This document shows, in pieces, positions 25,383 through 35,065 of a DNA stretch of 64,000 nt. Source of the stretch: HGM04593 sp045591315 (GTDB lineage Bacteria; Bacteroidota; Bacteroidia; Bacteroidales; Bacteroidaceae); contig JAZNSN010000004.1 of NCBI GenBank assembly GCA_045591315.1, positions 1 to 64,000 of the forward strand, read 5' to 3'. Position numbers and translations under genes: made by a program. Position 1 is the first letter of the stretch, and every line of letters starts with the position of its first letter. The notes below the pieces were generated by a model, which saw only the letters and a list, made by a program, of their open reading frames with translations, was not told the DNA's origin and made no database searches.

Positions 25383-27146
25383 TTATTCGTTAACGACCTG
25401 CTTTGTTGCGAGCAAGGCAAGCAGCTCAGCATAGTATGAACTGTAGGCATCGCCCTTGTACTCTGAATAGTTCATCTGCTTGCAGATATTAATAACCTTC
25501 TTGAAGAAATTTGAAACCTCTTCGAATTCCTCGAACCTATATTCAGAACGGCAGATATCGGTAATCATCCTGAGGATATCCTGCTGACGCTCAAGAGGAG
25601 TCACTGCATCAATCTCGTCGAATGCATCCTGCTGCAGAACGACAAAGTCAATAAGTTCCGACTTCCAGAATGTAACGTGATATTCAACCGGCACACCGTC
25701 GTCACCGAGAATATTTATCTGCTCGGCAATCTCCTTACCACGAAGAAGCCTTGTCTTGGCCTCGTTCACCATCTCTATCCAGCCTTCACCGATAAGGCCG
25801 GTAATATACTTGTCAAATTCGGGATATTCTATATATTTAGAATAGGAGTCAATAGGATTGACAGCCGGATAACGCTTCTTGTCGGCACGGTCTTGCTCAA
25901 GAGCATAGAAACAACGTGCTACCTTCTTTGTATTCTCTGTAACAGGCTCTTTCAAGTTACCGCCGGCAGGTGACACCGTACCGATGAAAGTAATAGAACC
26001 AGCCTCGCCGTTGTTAAGATACACATATCCCGCACGACTGTAGAAGTTGGCAATGATAGATGAAATATCCATCGGGAAGGCATCAGGGCCGGGAAGTTCT
26101 TCCATACGGTTCGACATCTCACGCAAAGCCTGCGCCCAACGTGATGTAGAGTCGGCCATAAGCAGCACCCTCAATCCCATTGCACGGTAGTACTCGGCAA
26201 TAGTCATCGCTGTATATACCGATGCCTCACGTGCTGCAACCGGCATGTTGGATGTATTGGCGATAATGATTGTACGCTCCATAAGCTTGCGCCCTGTGTG
26301 CGGGTCAACAAGCTCCGGGAATTCTGTAAAGATTTCTACGACCTCGTTCGCACGCTCACCACATGCAGCAATGATTACGATATCGGCTTCAGCCTGCTTA
26401 GAGATAGCATGCTGGAGCACTGTCTTTCCCGTTCCGAACGGGCCGGGAATAAATCCAGTACCGCCCTCAACAATCGGGTTCATGGTATCTATTGTACGTA
26501 CACCTGTCTCAAGAAGCTTGAACGGACGTGGCTTCTCCTTATAGTCGGTCATTGATACACGTACAGGCCACTTCTGTATCATGTTGAGCGTCTTCTCTTC
26601 ACCATCGGCATTCGCAATGACAGCAATCGTATCGGTTATCTTGTACTCTCCTGCTGCAGCAATTGACTTTACAGTCCACTCGCCCTCGATGCCGAACGGT
26701 GCCATTATCTTGAGCGGCTGATGATTCTCCTCTACACTTCCTATCCACCCGGCAGCCACAACAGTGTCGCCAGCCTTTACAAGCGGTTCGAAGTGCCATA
26801 TCTTCTCCTCGTCGAGAGGATTGGTATAGTCACCGCGCTTCAAGAACACACCCTCCATCTTGTCAAGATCATTCTGCAAGCCGTCGTAGTTCTTGGAGAG
26901 CATGCCCGGTGCAAGAGACACCTCAAGCATGTGGCCGGTAAACTCAGCCTCTTCACCAATTCTCAGACGGCGCGTGCTCTCAAAAACCTGAACATAAACT
27001 TTGGCACCGTTAATCTTGATAACCTCGGCCATCAAGCGGTCGCCACCAGTATTGATGAAGCAAATCTCATTCTGTGCTACCGGGCCATCAACAGCCAACA
27101 GCACCATATTTGCTATAACACCGGTTACTTTTCCTTTTGTCGCCAT
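25383..27146 (-). CDS. V-type ATPase subunit A (catalytic)
   Basis: 587 residues, the normal length. The Walker A loop GPFGTGKT has its lysine at K241. The Walker B region is LRVLLMADSTSRWAQALREMSNRMEELPGPDAFPMD. The A-specific insertion of about 90 residues (WHFEPLVKAGDTVVAAGWIG...APFGIEGEWTVKSI) separates this subunit from F-type beta. Hydrolyses or makes ATP at the A/B interface. Confidence 0.96.
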   Translation of the reverse strand: MATKGKVTGVIANMVLLAVDGPVAQNEICFINTGGDRLMAEVIKINGAKVYVQVFESTRRLRIGEEAEFTGHMLEVSLAPGMLSKNYDGLQNDLDKMEGVFLKRGDYTNPLDEEKIWHFEPLVKAGDTVVAAGWIGSVEENHQPLKIMAPFGIEGEWTVKSIAAAGEYKITDTIAVIANADGEEKTLNMIQKWPVRVSMTDYKEKPRPFKLLETGVRTIDTMNPIVEGGTGFIPGPFGTGKTVLQHAISKQAEADIVIIAACGERANEVVEIFTEFPELVDPHTGRKLMERTIIIANTSNMPVAAREASVYTAMTIAEYYRAMGLRVLLMADSTSRWAQALREMSNRMEELPGPDAFPMDISSIIANFYSRAGYVYLNNGEAGSITFIGTVSPAGGNLKEPVTENTKKVARCFYALEQDRADKKRYPAVNPIDSYSKYIEYPEFDKYITGLIGEGWIEMVNEAKTRLLRGKEIAEQINILGDDGVPVEYHVTFWKSELIDFVVLQQDAFDEIDAVTPLERQQDILRMITDICRSEYRFEEFEEVSNFFKKVINICKQMNYSEYKGDAYSSYYAELLALLATKQVVNE

Positions 27147-27160
27147 ATCTATATTTTTAA

Positions 27161-28003
27161 TTATTTCTTCTCTGATTTTGAAATCTGCGCCGAACCTTTC
27201 AGTTCATTCACCATGCTGGTATAGCGTTGCATGCCTGTTTCGGCATCCAACGCAGCCCAACGCTCTACAATGCTTATCTTCTGAATGAAGACAAAAAGCC
27301 TCTCTATTGTAAAATAATTGAACACGGAATTCTCTTCCAGCCACCTCCATCGCATGTCGTCAAGCTGACGTTCACGTTCAAGAAGGTTGCCGTTCTCGTT
27401 TATACGTTGCAGTTCTTCGAGATATTCCACGCTGTCGGAAAGGCCGAAGTCACGGGCTGCTGATGTACGCAAAGCCTCAGCAATATCATCGTCGCCGACT
27501 ACTGCATCCGCCACGCTCATCTTATATTTCCTTGCAGCCATAGCAACGAGAATATTGTTTACATTACGGTTGAAGGCAAACCAACCGGCAATGAACGCAT
27601 TCGGGCACTGCGATGCATACTCATAATATCCCGCACTCAAAACATCATCCCAAAGGATTCTGCTCTGTCCCTCTTTTTCGAAATAATTATTAAGAAAACG
27701 GTAAATGTATTGCGGAACACCATCTATAGGCTTGTCACCCTCCTTAGCCGACGATATTATTTCATGCAATTCCTCAACAGTGTAGCAACCGCACTGCAAA
27801 ATCCTAGCATTCTCCCCATTGCGCAACAGCTCAAGAATATTGGCATTGTCACAGGCAAGGAAGAAGAGGTTCATGCACCGGGCATCGGCAGGAGATAAGG
27901 AAGGATATATCTCATCCTTGAACTGCTGTACCGAGAACTGCAGTTTGCTTCCGTCGAATGCAATTTCGGGCAAACCTGCAATTTGGCAATAATAGTTGCT
28001 CAT
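27161..28003 (-). CDS. DUF2764-family protein, V-ATPase accessory (likely C-like) subunit
   Basis: 280 residues, all-helical, between the E and A genes where other V-type operons encode subunit C. The start SNYYCQIAGLPEIAFD and the middle RILWDDVLSAGYYEYASQCPNAFIAGWFAFNRNVNNILVA match the DUF2764 family I know from Bacteroidota and spirochaete ATPase operons. In size and position it is the natural substitute for the C subunit linking rotor and proteolipid ring; that role is inferred. No separate F or G subunit gene is present in the operon. Confidence 0.82.
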   Translation of the reverse strand: MSNYYCQIAGLPEIAFDGSKLQFSVQQFKDEIYPSLSPADARCMNLFFLACDNANILELLRNGENARILQCGCYTVEELHEIISSAKEGDKPIDGVPQYIYRFLNNYFEKEGQSRILWDDVLSAGYYEYASQCPNAFIAGWFAFNRNVNNILVAMAARKYKMSVADAVVGDDDIAEALRTSAARDFGLSDSVEYLEELQRINENGNLLERERQLDDMRWRWLEENSVFNYFTIERLFVFIQKISIVERWAALDAETGMQRYTSMVNELKGSAQISKSEKK

Positions 28004-28006
28004 CGA

Positions 28007-28597
28007 TTAAGAAAATAGTAGTTCTACCATTTGAGGACGGAGGAAAGCCTTGAAATAGGCTTCGAACTCACCCTCACCGAAATTAACCTTGTACGAACCG
28101 TCTGCCGGAGCAATGGAGAAAGAGGTCTTGATACCGTTCACCTGCTTGATTTCTACGCCTTTGTCAAGAAGCGCCTTTGCATTCTTTGCAAAGTAAGCCT
28201 TGAGCTCATCTGCCTCTTGAGCCGAAATTACAACTGGTTCGTCTGCGCTCCAACGCTCAGCAATCTTAACAAGAAGAGCCTTCATCGTGTCACCGGCAAG
28301 AGCCTCCTTGACAGCTGCTTTGACAATAGTATCTGTAACTATTGTCGCGGCCTCAGACTTCAACGCACCTACAGCCTGCGCTCCGTAAAGCTTGATTTCA
28401 GAACGTGTATTCGCATCAAGTTCACCGGCAGCCTTCTTTGCAGCAGCAACAATAGCCTCTGCCTCAGCCTGCGCATTCTTGATTACATCAGCCGCTTTAG
28501 CCTTAGCCTCTTCTACAATACGGTCTGCCTCTGCCTGTCCTTTCTCTACGCCCTCGGCATAGATTTTCTCGGTCAATTCTTGAATCTTATTTTCCAT
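28007..28597 (-). CDS. V-type ATPase subunit E (peripheral stalk)
   Basis: 196 residues. The N-terminal 90 residues are an Ala/Glu/Lys coiled coil (EAKAKAADVIKNAQAEAEAIVAAAKKAAGE), followed by a globular C-terminal domain of mixed strands and helices ending RPQMVELLFS. This is the layout of E stalk subunits. First gene of the operon, 3 bp before the DUF2764 gene. Confidence 0.88.
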   Translation of the reverse strand: MENKIQELTEKIYAEGVEKGQAEADRIVEEAKAKAADVIKNAQAEAEAIVAAAKKAAGELDANTRSEIKLYGAQAVGALKSEAATIVTDTIVKAAVKEALAGDTMKALLVKIAERWSADEPVVISAQEADELKAYFAKNAKALLDKGVEIKQVNGIKTSFSIAPADGSYKVNFGEGEFEAYFKAFLRPQMVELLFS

Positions 28598-28688
28598 ATA
28601 TATTATTGTTTATTACTTTCAACATTGCAAATTTCAGCATTAATTCCGGGAACACATATTCCAATATCACCCTAAAATTAATAATTTA

Positions 28689-28696
28689 CAAAAGTA
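28689..28696 (-). promoter_or_regulatory. V-type ATPase operon promoter, -7 element
   Basis: Minus-strand TACTTTTG fits TAnnTTTG. It would give a leader of about 85 nt to the subunit E ATG at 28597. The -33 element is not clear. Confidence 0.45.
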
Positions 28697-28876
28697 GTAT
28701 TTTTTGCCCAATATTCTTTATTTTTAAATTAAAAAAGCATATAACTTTCAATATATTAAAAGCAAATGAATAATCAAAAGAAAAGAACCAGCGAACAAAC
28801 AACAAGTTAAAGAATAATCATACCGGATTTTAAACTATTTTAACACTAAAACAATCCAGCTAATGCTTCAAAGAGA

Positions 28877-28884
28877 TATATTTG
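28877..28884 (+). promoter_or_regulatory. promoter of the TolB-like gene, -7 element
   Basis: TATATTTG, a perfect TAnnTTTG match, 29 bp before the ATG at 28914. Confidence 0.5.
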
Positions 28885-28913
28885 TGAATCAAACATGAAA
28901 AAACACTAATAAA

Positions 28914-29903
28914 ATGAAAAGAACCAGAATTGCAGCCATCATAATGGCAGGAGCATTTGCTTTGACTGCAAATGCACAGAAAGTTGATTTCTCGTCAGTT
29001 TCTGTACCGGAAGAATCAGGTATCGACTTTGTAAGAATCACACAGAACGGCGACTATGTTTACATGCCGAAAGTAAAAAGAAGTTCAAAGGGAGCGACAT
29101 GGGATCCCAACTACATTCTTGCGATTTCAAAGGACGGAAGTGACATCGCATACCTGTCAACAAGAAACAAGACTACCAACATCTTCATCAAATCATTGAT
29201 CAAGCAGGGAAGTTCAATACAGAGAACAACACGCCAGAATGTTGTGGACTTCACATATTCACCCGATGGAGAGTACATCTGCTTCTCCGAAAGAAGAGGA
29301 AAGAACACACATATTTTCCAGACAAGTTCTACAAAAGGATTCGTATGCCGCCAGTTCACTGGTGACAGTCAGGACTTCGCACCAATCTATTCTCACGACA
29401 TGAGCCAGATACTCTTTACACGTCAAGAGAACAAGAGCAGCACTATATGGAGCTACAACATCAAGAACAACTTCCTTTCAACATATACAAAAGGACTTTG
29501 CCCCTACCCTGCAAATGAGAAAGACACATACTATTGCACACGAATCAACAACGAAGGGAGAGGAGAAATCTGGAGAATCAATTATGAAACCGGTATAGAA
29601 GAGTGCATCATTTCAGACCACGAACGCAGTTTCTCTTCCCCAAGACTATCTCCATGCGGACAGTGGATGTTGCTTACAGGTAGCAGCAAGATGGTTAACG
29701 GAAAATCGGTTTATTGGAATACCGACATCTACGTTGCAAGACTCGACGGAACCAGTATCTCACAGCTCACATTCCATGGTGCTGACGACTTGTGCCCGGT
29801 GTGGAGCAAGGATGGCAACTTCATCTATTTCATATCACAGAGAGGCAATGCCGAAAAGTTTGCAAACATATGGAGCATGCCTTTTATTCCACCTACCGAA
29901 TAA
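28914..29903 (+). CDS. secreted TolB-like beta-propeller (PD40 repeats)
   Basis: 329 residues with a signal peptide (MKRTRIAAIIMAGAFALTANA then QKVD). Repeated WD40-like PD40 blades are visible: AISKDGSDIAYLSTRNKTTNIFI, FTYSPDGEYICFSERRGKNTHIF, IYSHDMSQILFTRQENKSSTIW, LSPCGQWMLLTGSS and VWSKDGNFIYFISQRGNAEKFANIW. Such propellers in the periplasm usually bind proteins or glycans; no enzyme domain is attached. Monocistronic, with its own promoter and two following hairpins. The partner is unknown. Confidence 0.8.
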   Translation: MKRTRIAAIIMAGAFALTANAQKVDFSSVSVPEESGIDFVRITQNGDYVYMPKVKRSSKGATWDPNYILAISKDGSDIAYLSTRNKTTNIFIKSLIKQGSSIQRTTRQNVVDFTYSPDGEYICFSERRGKNTHIFQTSSTKGFVCRQFTGDSQDFAPIYSHDMSQILFTRQENKSSTIWSYNIKNNFLSTYTKGLCPYPANEKDTYYCTRINNEGRGEIWRINYETGIEECIISDHERSFSSPRLSPCGQWMLLTGSSKMVNGKSVYWNTDIYVARLDGTSISQLTFHGADDLCPVWSKDGNFIYFISQRGNAEKFANIWSMPFIPPTE

Positions 29904-29912
29904 AATTCGCTC

Positions 29913-29961
29913 CATTATAAAACAGTTCCTGACCAGACCGGTCAGGAACTGTTTTATAATG
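29913..29961 (+). terminator. long perfect hairpin after the TolB-like gene
   Basis: 22-nt perfectly complementary arms (29913-29934 and 29940-29961) around AGACC, starting 10 bp past the stop codon. Longer than a typical terminator stem. Confidence 0.75.
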
Positions 29962-29973
29962 ACGCTCTCTAAG

Positions 29974-30005
29974 GCGGTACTTTCAAAACAGAAAGTACCG
30001 CTTTT
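29974..30005 (+). terminator. second hairpin in tandem
   Basis: GCGGTACTTTC, loop AAAACA, perfect complement, then TTTT. It lies 12 bp beyond the first hairpin; the pair may be a double terminator or a small structured RNA. Confidence 0.7.
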
Positions 30006-30189
30006 CACAAAGCAGTACTTCCAACATTTACTAAACAACTAAGAAAAAACTATACTATCATCTTGCTCTTCATCAACTGAGAGCAATGCAAATATATCGA
30101 ACATTTTTCTTTTTCCAAACAAAAAACAAGAAATAAAAATTAAACAGAGAAAATATTCAACAATCTCCCATATTTACACAACTAATCCA

Positions 30190-31404
30190 TCAACGCAGAC
30201 GGTGACGCATAAAGTGCCCTGCCACGTACGACTTGAAATATATGAATGCTGCAACTACAAGTATTGCAGCAAAAATGAAGCTATCGGCAAAGCCATTTAC
30301 CGACAATGCTCCTCCAAGCAGCATGCCGGCACCTATGCCGACATCCCAACCGGTAAGATATGTAGCATTAGCCGTCGCACGTCTTGAATGCGAAGCCATA
30401 TTTATAAACAAAGTATTGAATGCCGGGAATATTGTGCCGAAACCATATCCCAGAAGGAATGCCGAAACGAAATAGAGAACGTATGCCATATCTGTATCAA
30501 AGCCTGCAACAAGGGCAAGAAGAGCCTCGCCGCAAACCCCGGCAATGGCAATCGCGATTCCCCGTACAATAGTCTGCGTAATAAGCCCCTTATCGACAAG
30601 TTTTCCCGAAACAAGGCGCGATACAATGAGACCCGCAGCCTGAACAGTGAAGAACAGGCCGGCCCCGTTCACAACCCCAACCTCTTCGGCATAGATAGCT
30701 ATATAGCTCGATGTCATTCCGTATGGTATTGCAAGCATGAAGAATGCTATTGAAGCAGGAATACCCTCAAGAAGGAAAAAACGGTCAATGGAAAGCAATT
30801 TGCCGCCTACCGCCAATGACTGTCTCTTCTTTACCTTGACAAGCACTGCGAGAAGAAGACCGACCGCAGCAGAGAGCAAGGCTGCAAGAAAAAGCAGAGT
30901 ATAATTTCCCTCCGATATTATAAAAAGACCGGCCATAGGGCCGAAAGCCATGGCAAGATTATTTGTCACACCGAAATATCCCAACCCCTCACCGCGTCTT
31001 GATGACGGCATTATATCTATTACCAGGGTATTTCCTGTCGTGTTAAGCGCACCGAATGCAAATCCGTGGAGCACACGCAACAGCACAAAGGCTACAATGC
31101 TTTGGTCAACAAAGAAATAGCCGGCATAGGATATGGCAAACAAGACGTATGCCGTAACATACACCTTCTTTCTCTGGAAATAATCGGCAATGAAGCCAGC
31201 AAAAGGACGTATGCAAAGTACTGCTACAACATAACATGCAAGCAAGAGACCTACCATGCTTGAATCGACATCGAAATAATCTACAATGTAGAAAGGCAAT
31301 GTAGGTACAAGCAGGAAGAATGAAAAGGCAGTAAGAAAGTTGGCGAAGCACATGAACATGTAGCTACGCGTAAAAAGTTCTTCCTTATGGGCAGCAGTTG
31401 TCAT
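30190..31404 (-). CDS. MFS transporter
   Basis: 404 residues, about 12 membrane segments. The superfamily loop is GFIADYFQRKKVYVTAYVLF and helix 5 carries ALNTTGNTLVIDIMPSSRRGEGLGYFGVTNNLAMAFGP, typical of drug:H+ antiporters and sugar-efflux relatives. It is the last gene of the run that begins with the MORN protein and glgB; its start is 7 bp past the neighbour. Substrate not deducible. Confidence 0.85.
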   Translation of the reverse strand: MTTAAHKEELFTRSYMFMCFANFLTAFSFFLLVPTLPFYIVDYFDVDSSMVGLLLACYVVAVLCIRPFAGFIADYFQRKKVYVTAYVLFAISYAGYFFVDQSIVAFVLLRVLHGFAFGALNTTGNTLVIDIMPSSRRGEGLGYFGVTNNLAMAFGPMAGLFIISEGNYTLLFLAALLSAAVGLLLAVLVKVKKRQSLAVGGKLLSIDRFFLLEGIPASIAFFMLAIPYGMTSSYIAIYAEEVGVVNGAGLFFTVQAAGLIVSRLVSGKLVDKGLITQTIVRGIAIAIAGVCGEALLALVAGFDTDMAYVLYFVSAFLLGYGFGTIFPAFNTLFINMASHSRRATANATYLTGWDVGIGAGMLLGGALSVNGFADSFIFAAILVVAAFIYFKSYVAGHFMRHRLR

Positions 31405-31411
31405 TTATAAA

Positions 31412-32560
31412 TCAATATCCGTAAAGATAATACCACCAGTATGTACGGCCGTAAGACTTACGTACCATGTTGCTCCTTACCACGAAGTCGTCATGCTCCA
31501 GTTCGGTATTTCTTAACGAATCGAAAGCCAGGATAACAGAGTCATCCGTAAACTCAGGAACATAAGCAGAATCTATTTCGGAATAGAGCACAAGAGCCTC
31601 ACGGTAATGTTTCGGCAACTTTCCAACATCTACCGAGTCGTTCAGCCCGTATAGCGACTCCTTGAATTCAAGCAATCTTTTTTCGAGCAGCAATGCCGAC
31701 AGATAGTACTCCTTAGCGATACTGCTTGCGGAATCGGCATAAGCAAGTCCCTTAAGAAAACCCACTACATCTTCATTGTTGCCGGGTTCGGCACCAATCA
31801 AGGCAAAGACACTGTCGGGAACAAGGGGAGAATTCTGTTTTTTGCCAGGAAGGAGAGCTTTAGCAGCATAGTGTTGCGGGTACTCAAAGAGCTTTTCACC
31901 CAAAACACCTTCCTTGGCCATGACATAGGCACGGAGTGCTGTCAACTGCGGTGAGGCATCGAGTGAATTATATCCTATAAGCAGAGCCTCTGCAGTTTCT
32001 CCGTTCTTGTAATGCGAAGCGACGAATGCTTCACGCTTTATATTCTCCTCGCTGCTGGACAATGTTCCTATAAGGGAGAAAAGCAACACCATCAGAATAA
32101 AATTCCTCCAAAGAATCTTGTTCTTGCTCATTGCAAGGTTCTTTATCTTTTCGAACAGCATTCTGTGAAGCACGAAAGAGAGAAAAAGATAAACAACTGT
32201 TCCTGCAACGAAGATAAAGACCCAGCCCCAAACAGAATAGTCACCTGTAAAGAGGGAACGGTCTATGTCGGTAATGAAAGCCAGCATAAGCGATGAAGGC
32301 AGATATGCTATTGCCGTCCATTCACGCTGGAAACGTGCAAAGCGGTTCATCCATACAGCAAGTACAGTCAGGAATGCTGTTACAATTCCAGCAACGACTA
32401 TGCTATTATATTCAAGCTTGCCAGTTGCAACATGATTGTACATCATTTCAAGCAACGGAGCCTGGTAGAATGCAATGAACGTAAATGAGAACAAAGCAAA
32501 GAGAGTGGCACATGTATATGCCACTACCCTTTGCAATCTTATTTCGCTGCTGTTTCTCAT
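31412..32560 (-). CDS. membrane protein with C-terminal soluble helical domain, unknown
   Basis: 382 residues: about five membrane helices in the first 190 (for example TCATLFALFSFTFIAFYQAP, VAGIVTAFLTVLAVW, GWVFIFVAGTVVYLFLSFVL and FILMVLLFSLIGTL), then about 190 soluble residues of helical, TPR-like character (NGETAEALLIGYNSLDASPQLTALRAYVM, YYLSALLLEKRLLEF). The C-terminus ends aromatic (YGRTYWWYYLYGY). No family assigned with confidence. It lies 6 bp from glgB and 7 bp from the MFS gene, so the three are co-transcribed. Confidence 0.75.
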   Translation of the reverse strand: MRNSSEIRLQRVVAYTCATLFALFSFTFIAFYQAPLLEMMYNHVATGKLEYNSIVVAGIVTAFLTVLAVWMNRFARFQREWTAIAYLPSSLMLAFITDIDRSLFTGDYSVWGWVFIFVAGTVVYLFLSFVLHRMLFEKIKNLAMSKNKILWRNFILMVLLFSLIGTLSSSEENIKREAFVASHYKNGETAEALLIGYNSLDASPQLTALRAYVMAKEGVLGEKLFEYPQHYAAKALLPGKKQNSPLVPDSVFALIGAEPGNNEDVVGFLKGLAYADSASSIAKEYYLSALLLEKRLLEFKESLYGLNDSVDVGKLPKHYREALVLYSEIDSAYVPEFTDDSVILAFDSLRNTELEHDDFVVRSNMVRKSYGRTYWWYYLYGY

Positions 32561-32566
32561 TAGATG

Positions 32567-34573
32567 CTATTCTTTGTTCTTTTTCAGTACAAGTGCAGTA
32601 CGTGCCGGCAGATAAAGCATAAGCCATCCTTTCTTGCGACGTGCATGCAGCTTATCGTACTGGGTGAAGTGTGTCTGCTTGTCATCCACAAGCGCATTGC
32701 CGCCGAAACGTTCTGCATCGGTATTGAGGACAATGTTATAAGAGCCCTCCGGAACGAGCAGACCGTAATCGGTGAACGAACGGTTGTGGCTGAAGTTGAA
32801 CACGAAGATGAGATCCTTGCGCGAGAACGCCAATACTTGGTCACCGTCATTGTGCCATACTTCCTGAACCGGGCGGTTCTGGAAATTGCGCACGTTTCCT
32901 ACCAGGTCTATCATCTCCTTGTCGAACTGGCCAAGCAGCGTATAATTATAGTTAGGATTATCGACAAGACTCCACTGACGACGCGCATATTTATGGCTCC
33001 AGCCATTGCCTTCGCGCGGGAAGTCTATCCATTCGGGATGACCGAACTCATTGCCCATGAAGTTCAAGTAACCACCGTTTATGGTTGCTACTGTCATGAG
33101 ACGTATCATCTTGTGCAAAGCAATGCCACGTGATACCATATATGTTTCGTCACCTCGGTTGAAGTGCCAGTACATATCGGAGTCGATAAGGCGGAATATT
33201 ATCGTCTTGTCACCGACCAGTGCCTGGTCGTGGCTCTCGGCATAGGAGATAGTCTTCTCGTCCTTGCGGCGGTTTGTGAGTTCCCAAAAGATTTCAGACG
33301 GCTTCCAGTCCTCGTCCTTGCGTTCCTTTATTATCTTTATCCAGAAGTCGGGGATGTTCATTGCCATACGGTAATCAAATCCATAGCCGCCATCATCTAT
33401 AGGAGCAGCCAGGCCTGGCATGCCCGAAACCTCCTCTGCGATTGTAATGGCCTTAGGATTCACCTCATGTATAAGTCTGTTGGCAAGAGTGAGATAGCAG
33501 ATGGCATCACCGTTCTGTCCGGCATTGAAGTAGTCGCCGTAACCGCAGAAAGCCTCACCAAGTCCATGGCTATAATATATCATGGATGTAACGCCGTCGA
33601 AGCGAAAACCGTCGAACTTGAACTCCTCAAGCCAGTACTTGCAGTTCGAAAGAAGGAAATGCACGACCTCGTTCTTTCCGTAGTCGAAGCATAGTGAATC
33701 CCATGCACTATGTATGCGCTTGTCATCACCGTAAAAATATTGTGCCGGGTCACCGTCAAGAAGTCCAAGCCCCTCATTCTCGTTCTTTACTGCATGAGAG
33801 TGCACAAGGTCCATGATTACAGCTATACCCATTCCGTGAGCTGCATCAATGAGTTCCTTGAGTTCCTCCGGAGTTCCAAAACGCGATGATGCTGCAAAGA
33901 AGCTTGATACATGGTAGCCGAAGCTTCCATAATAGGGATGCTCCTGGATTGCCATTATCTGAATGCAGTTATATCCGTCAGCAGCGATACGCGGCAGAAC
34001 TTTCTCGCGGAACTCGCGATATGTACCGACCTTTTCTTCTTCCTGAGCCATACCAATATGGCACTCGTATATCAGCAACGGAGTACGTTTGGGAGTAAAC
34101 TTCTTGTTCTTGAATACATACTCCTCCTCCGGAGCCCAAACCTGTGCACTGAATATCTTCGTAGCATCATCCTGCACCACTCTACGCACCCAAGCCGGAA
34201 TTCTTTCGCCACAGCCTCCGTCCCAATATACCTTCATCTTGTAGTGCTGTCCATGAGAAAGGGCCTTACGTGGCATACGCCTTTCCCAAACACCCCCAGG
34301 CAAAGCCTTCAGCTCATATTCGGGACGCTCTTCCCAATTAGAGAAGTCTCCTATGAGCACAATCCTCTTAGCATTCGGTGCCCATTCGCGGAACACCCAA
34401 CCACTTGATGTACGGTGTAAGCCGAAGTAAAGATAACCTGAAGCGAAATTCGACAATGTCTGTCGTCCGTTCTTTGTAAACTCTCTCTCCCTCTGCAGGA
34501 AATATCGGTATCTGCCCTCAATATCCAAGCTATAAGGAGCCAAATAGGCATCACGTTCTACAAGTTTCAGCAT
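32567..34573 (-). CDS. glgB: 1,4-alpha-glucan branching enzyme (GH13)
   Basis: Makes the alpha-1,6 branches of glycogen. 668 residues. A CBM48-like N-terminal domain (IVLIGDFSNWEERPEYELKALPGGVWERR) precedes the barrel. Catalytic regions seen: GIAVIMDLVHSHA, DGFRFDGVTSM with nucleophile D326, AEEVSGMPGL with the acid/base glutamate, and SYAESHDQALVGD. The C-terminal beta domain starts near QVLAFSRKDLIFVFNFS. A eukaryote-like form is suggested by YGSFGYHVSSFFAASSRFGTPEELKELID (recollection). Operon neighbours are the MORN and YhcH genes upstream. Confidence 0.95.
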   Translation of the reverse strand: MLKLVERDAYLAPYSLDIEGRYRYFLQREREFTKNGRQTLSNFASGYLYFGLHRTSSGWVFREWAPNAKRIVLIGDFSNWEERPEYELKALPGGVWERRMPRKALSHGQHYKMKVYWDGGCGERIPAWVRRVVQDDATKIFSAQVWAPEEEYVFKNKKFTPKRTPLLIYECHIGMAQEEEKVGTYREFREKVLPRIAADGYNCIQIMAIQEHPYYGSFGYHVSSFFAASSRFGTPEELKELIDAAHGMGIAVIMDLVHSHAVKNENEGLGLLDGDPAQYFYGDDKRIHSAWDSLCFDYGKNEVVHFLLSNCKYWLEEFKFDGFRFDGVTSMIYYSHGLGEAFCGYGDYFNAGQNGDAICYLTLANRLIHEVNPKAITIAEEVSGMPGLAAPIDDGGYGFDYRMAMNIPDFWIKIIKERKDEDWKPSEIFWELTNRRKDEKTISYAESHDQALVGDKTIIFRLIDSDMYWHFNRGDETYMVSRGIALHKMIRLMTVATINGGYLNFMGNEFGHPEWIDFPREGNGWSHKYARRQWSLVDNPNYNYTLLGQFDKEMIDLVGNVRNFQNRPVQEVWHNDGDQVLAFSRKDLIFVFNFSHNRSFTDYGLLVPEGSYNIVLNTDAERFGGNALVDDKQTHFTQYDKLHARRKKGWLMLYLPARTALVLKKNKE

Positions 34574-34612
34574 GGCTATGTCTTGTTATGGTTATTATTA
34601 ATGGATTTTCTT

Positions 34613-35059
34613 TTATACGGCAACCTTTACTATTGCCTTTTTCATCGGTACTGAAGTTATTGCCGGGGCATGTGCATCCTGTGGGAAAAACATGACAAAC
34701 TCCCCTTTTGCCACATTCAGATACTCTCTTGCAAGTTCTCCTTTGGGATACAATGCCGCATCATCAGTTTCCACATAATCGGGGACAGGAAGCTTGTCGA
34801 GAGGAGTATAGCCCATAACCTCATCGGCAGTCAGAGGTATCTGTATATCTATATACCTGCGATGAACCTCCAATAGAGCCTCTTCCTTGCTCTTGGGATT
34901 AATCTCTGCAATATTTATGAACACAAGTTCTCCGCATACTTCGTTCCTGCCCAACGGCAAGAGATTCAGGTCGTTGTTGGATATAAACTCTATCGCTTTC
35001 TTGAAATTAGGATTAAGCGATTCATACATTCCGATATTCTTTAATGAGTCAAGTATCAT
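34613..35059 (-). CDS. YhcH/YjgK/YiaL family protein
   Basis: 148 residues. HRRYIDIQIPLTADEVMGY and FVMFFPQDAHAPAI are the conserved metal-site strands of this cupin-like family (EbgC-like, linked to sialic acid and other sugar use). The role is unclear; an anomerase or sugar-binding role has been proposed for relatives. Start MILDSLKNIGMYESLNPNFKKAIEFI is typical. Six bp after the MORN gene. Confidence 0.9.
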   Translation of the reverse strand: MILDSLKNIGMYESLNPNFKKAIEFISNNDLNLLPLGRNEVCGELVFINIAEINPKSKEEALLEVHRRYIDIQIPLTADEVMGYTPLDKLPVPDYVETDDAALYPKGELAREYLNVAKGEFVMFFPQDAHAPAITSVPMKKAIVKVAV

Positions 35060-35065
35060 AACGTG

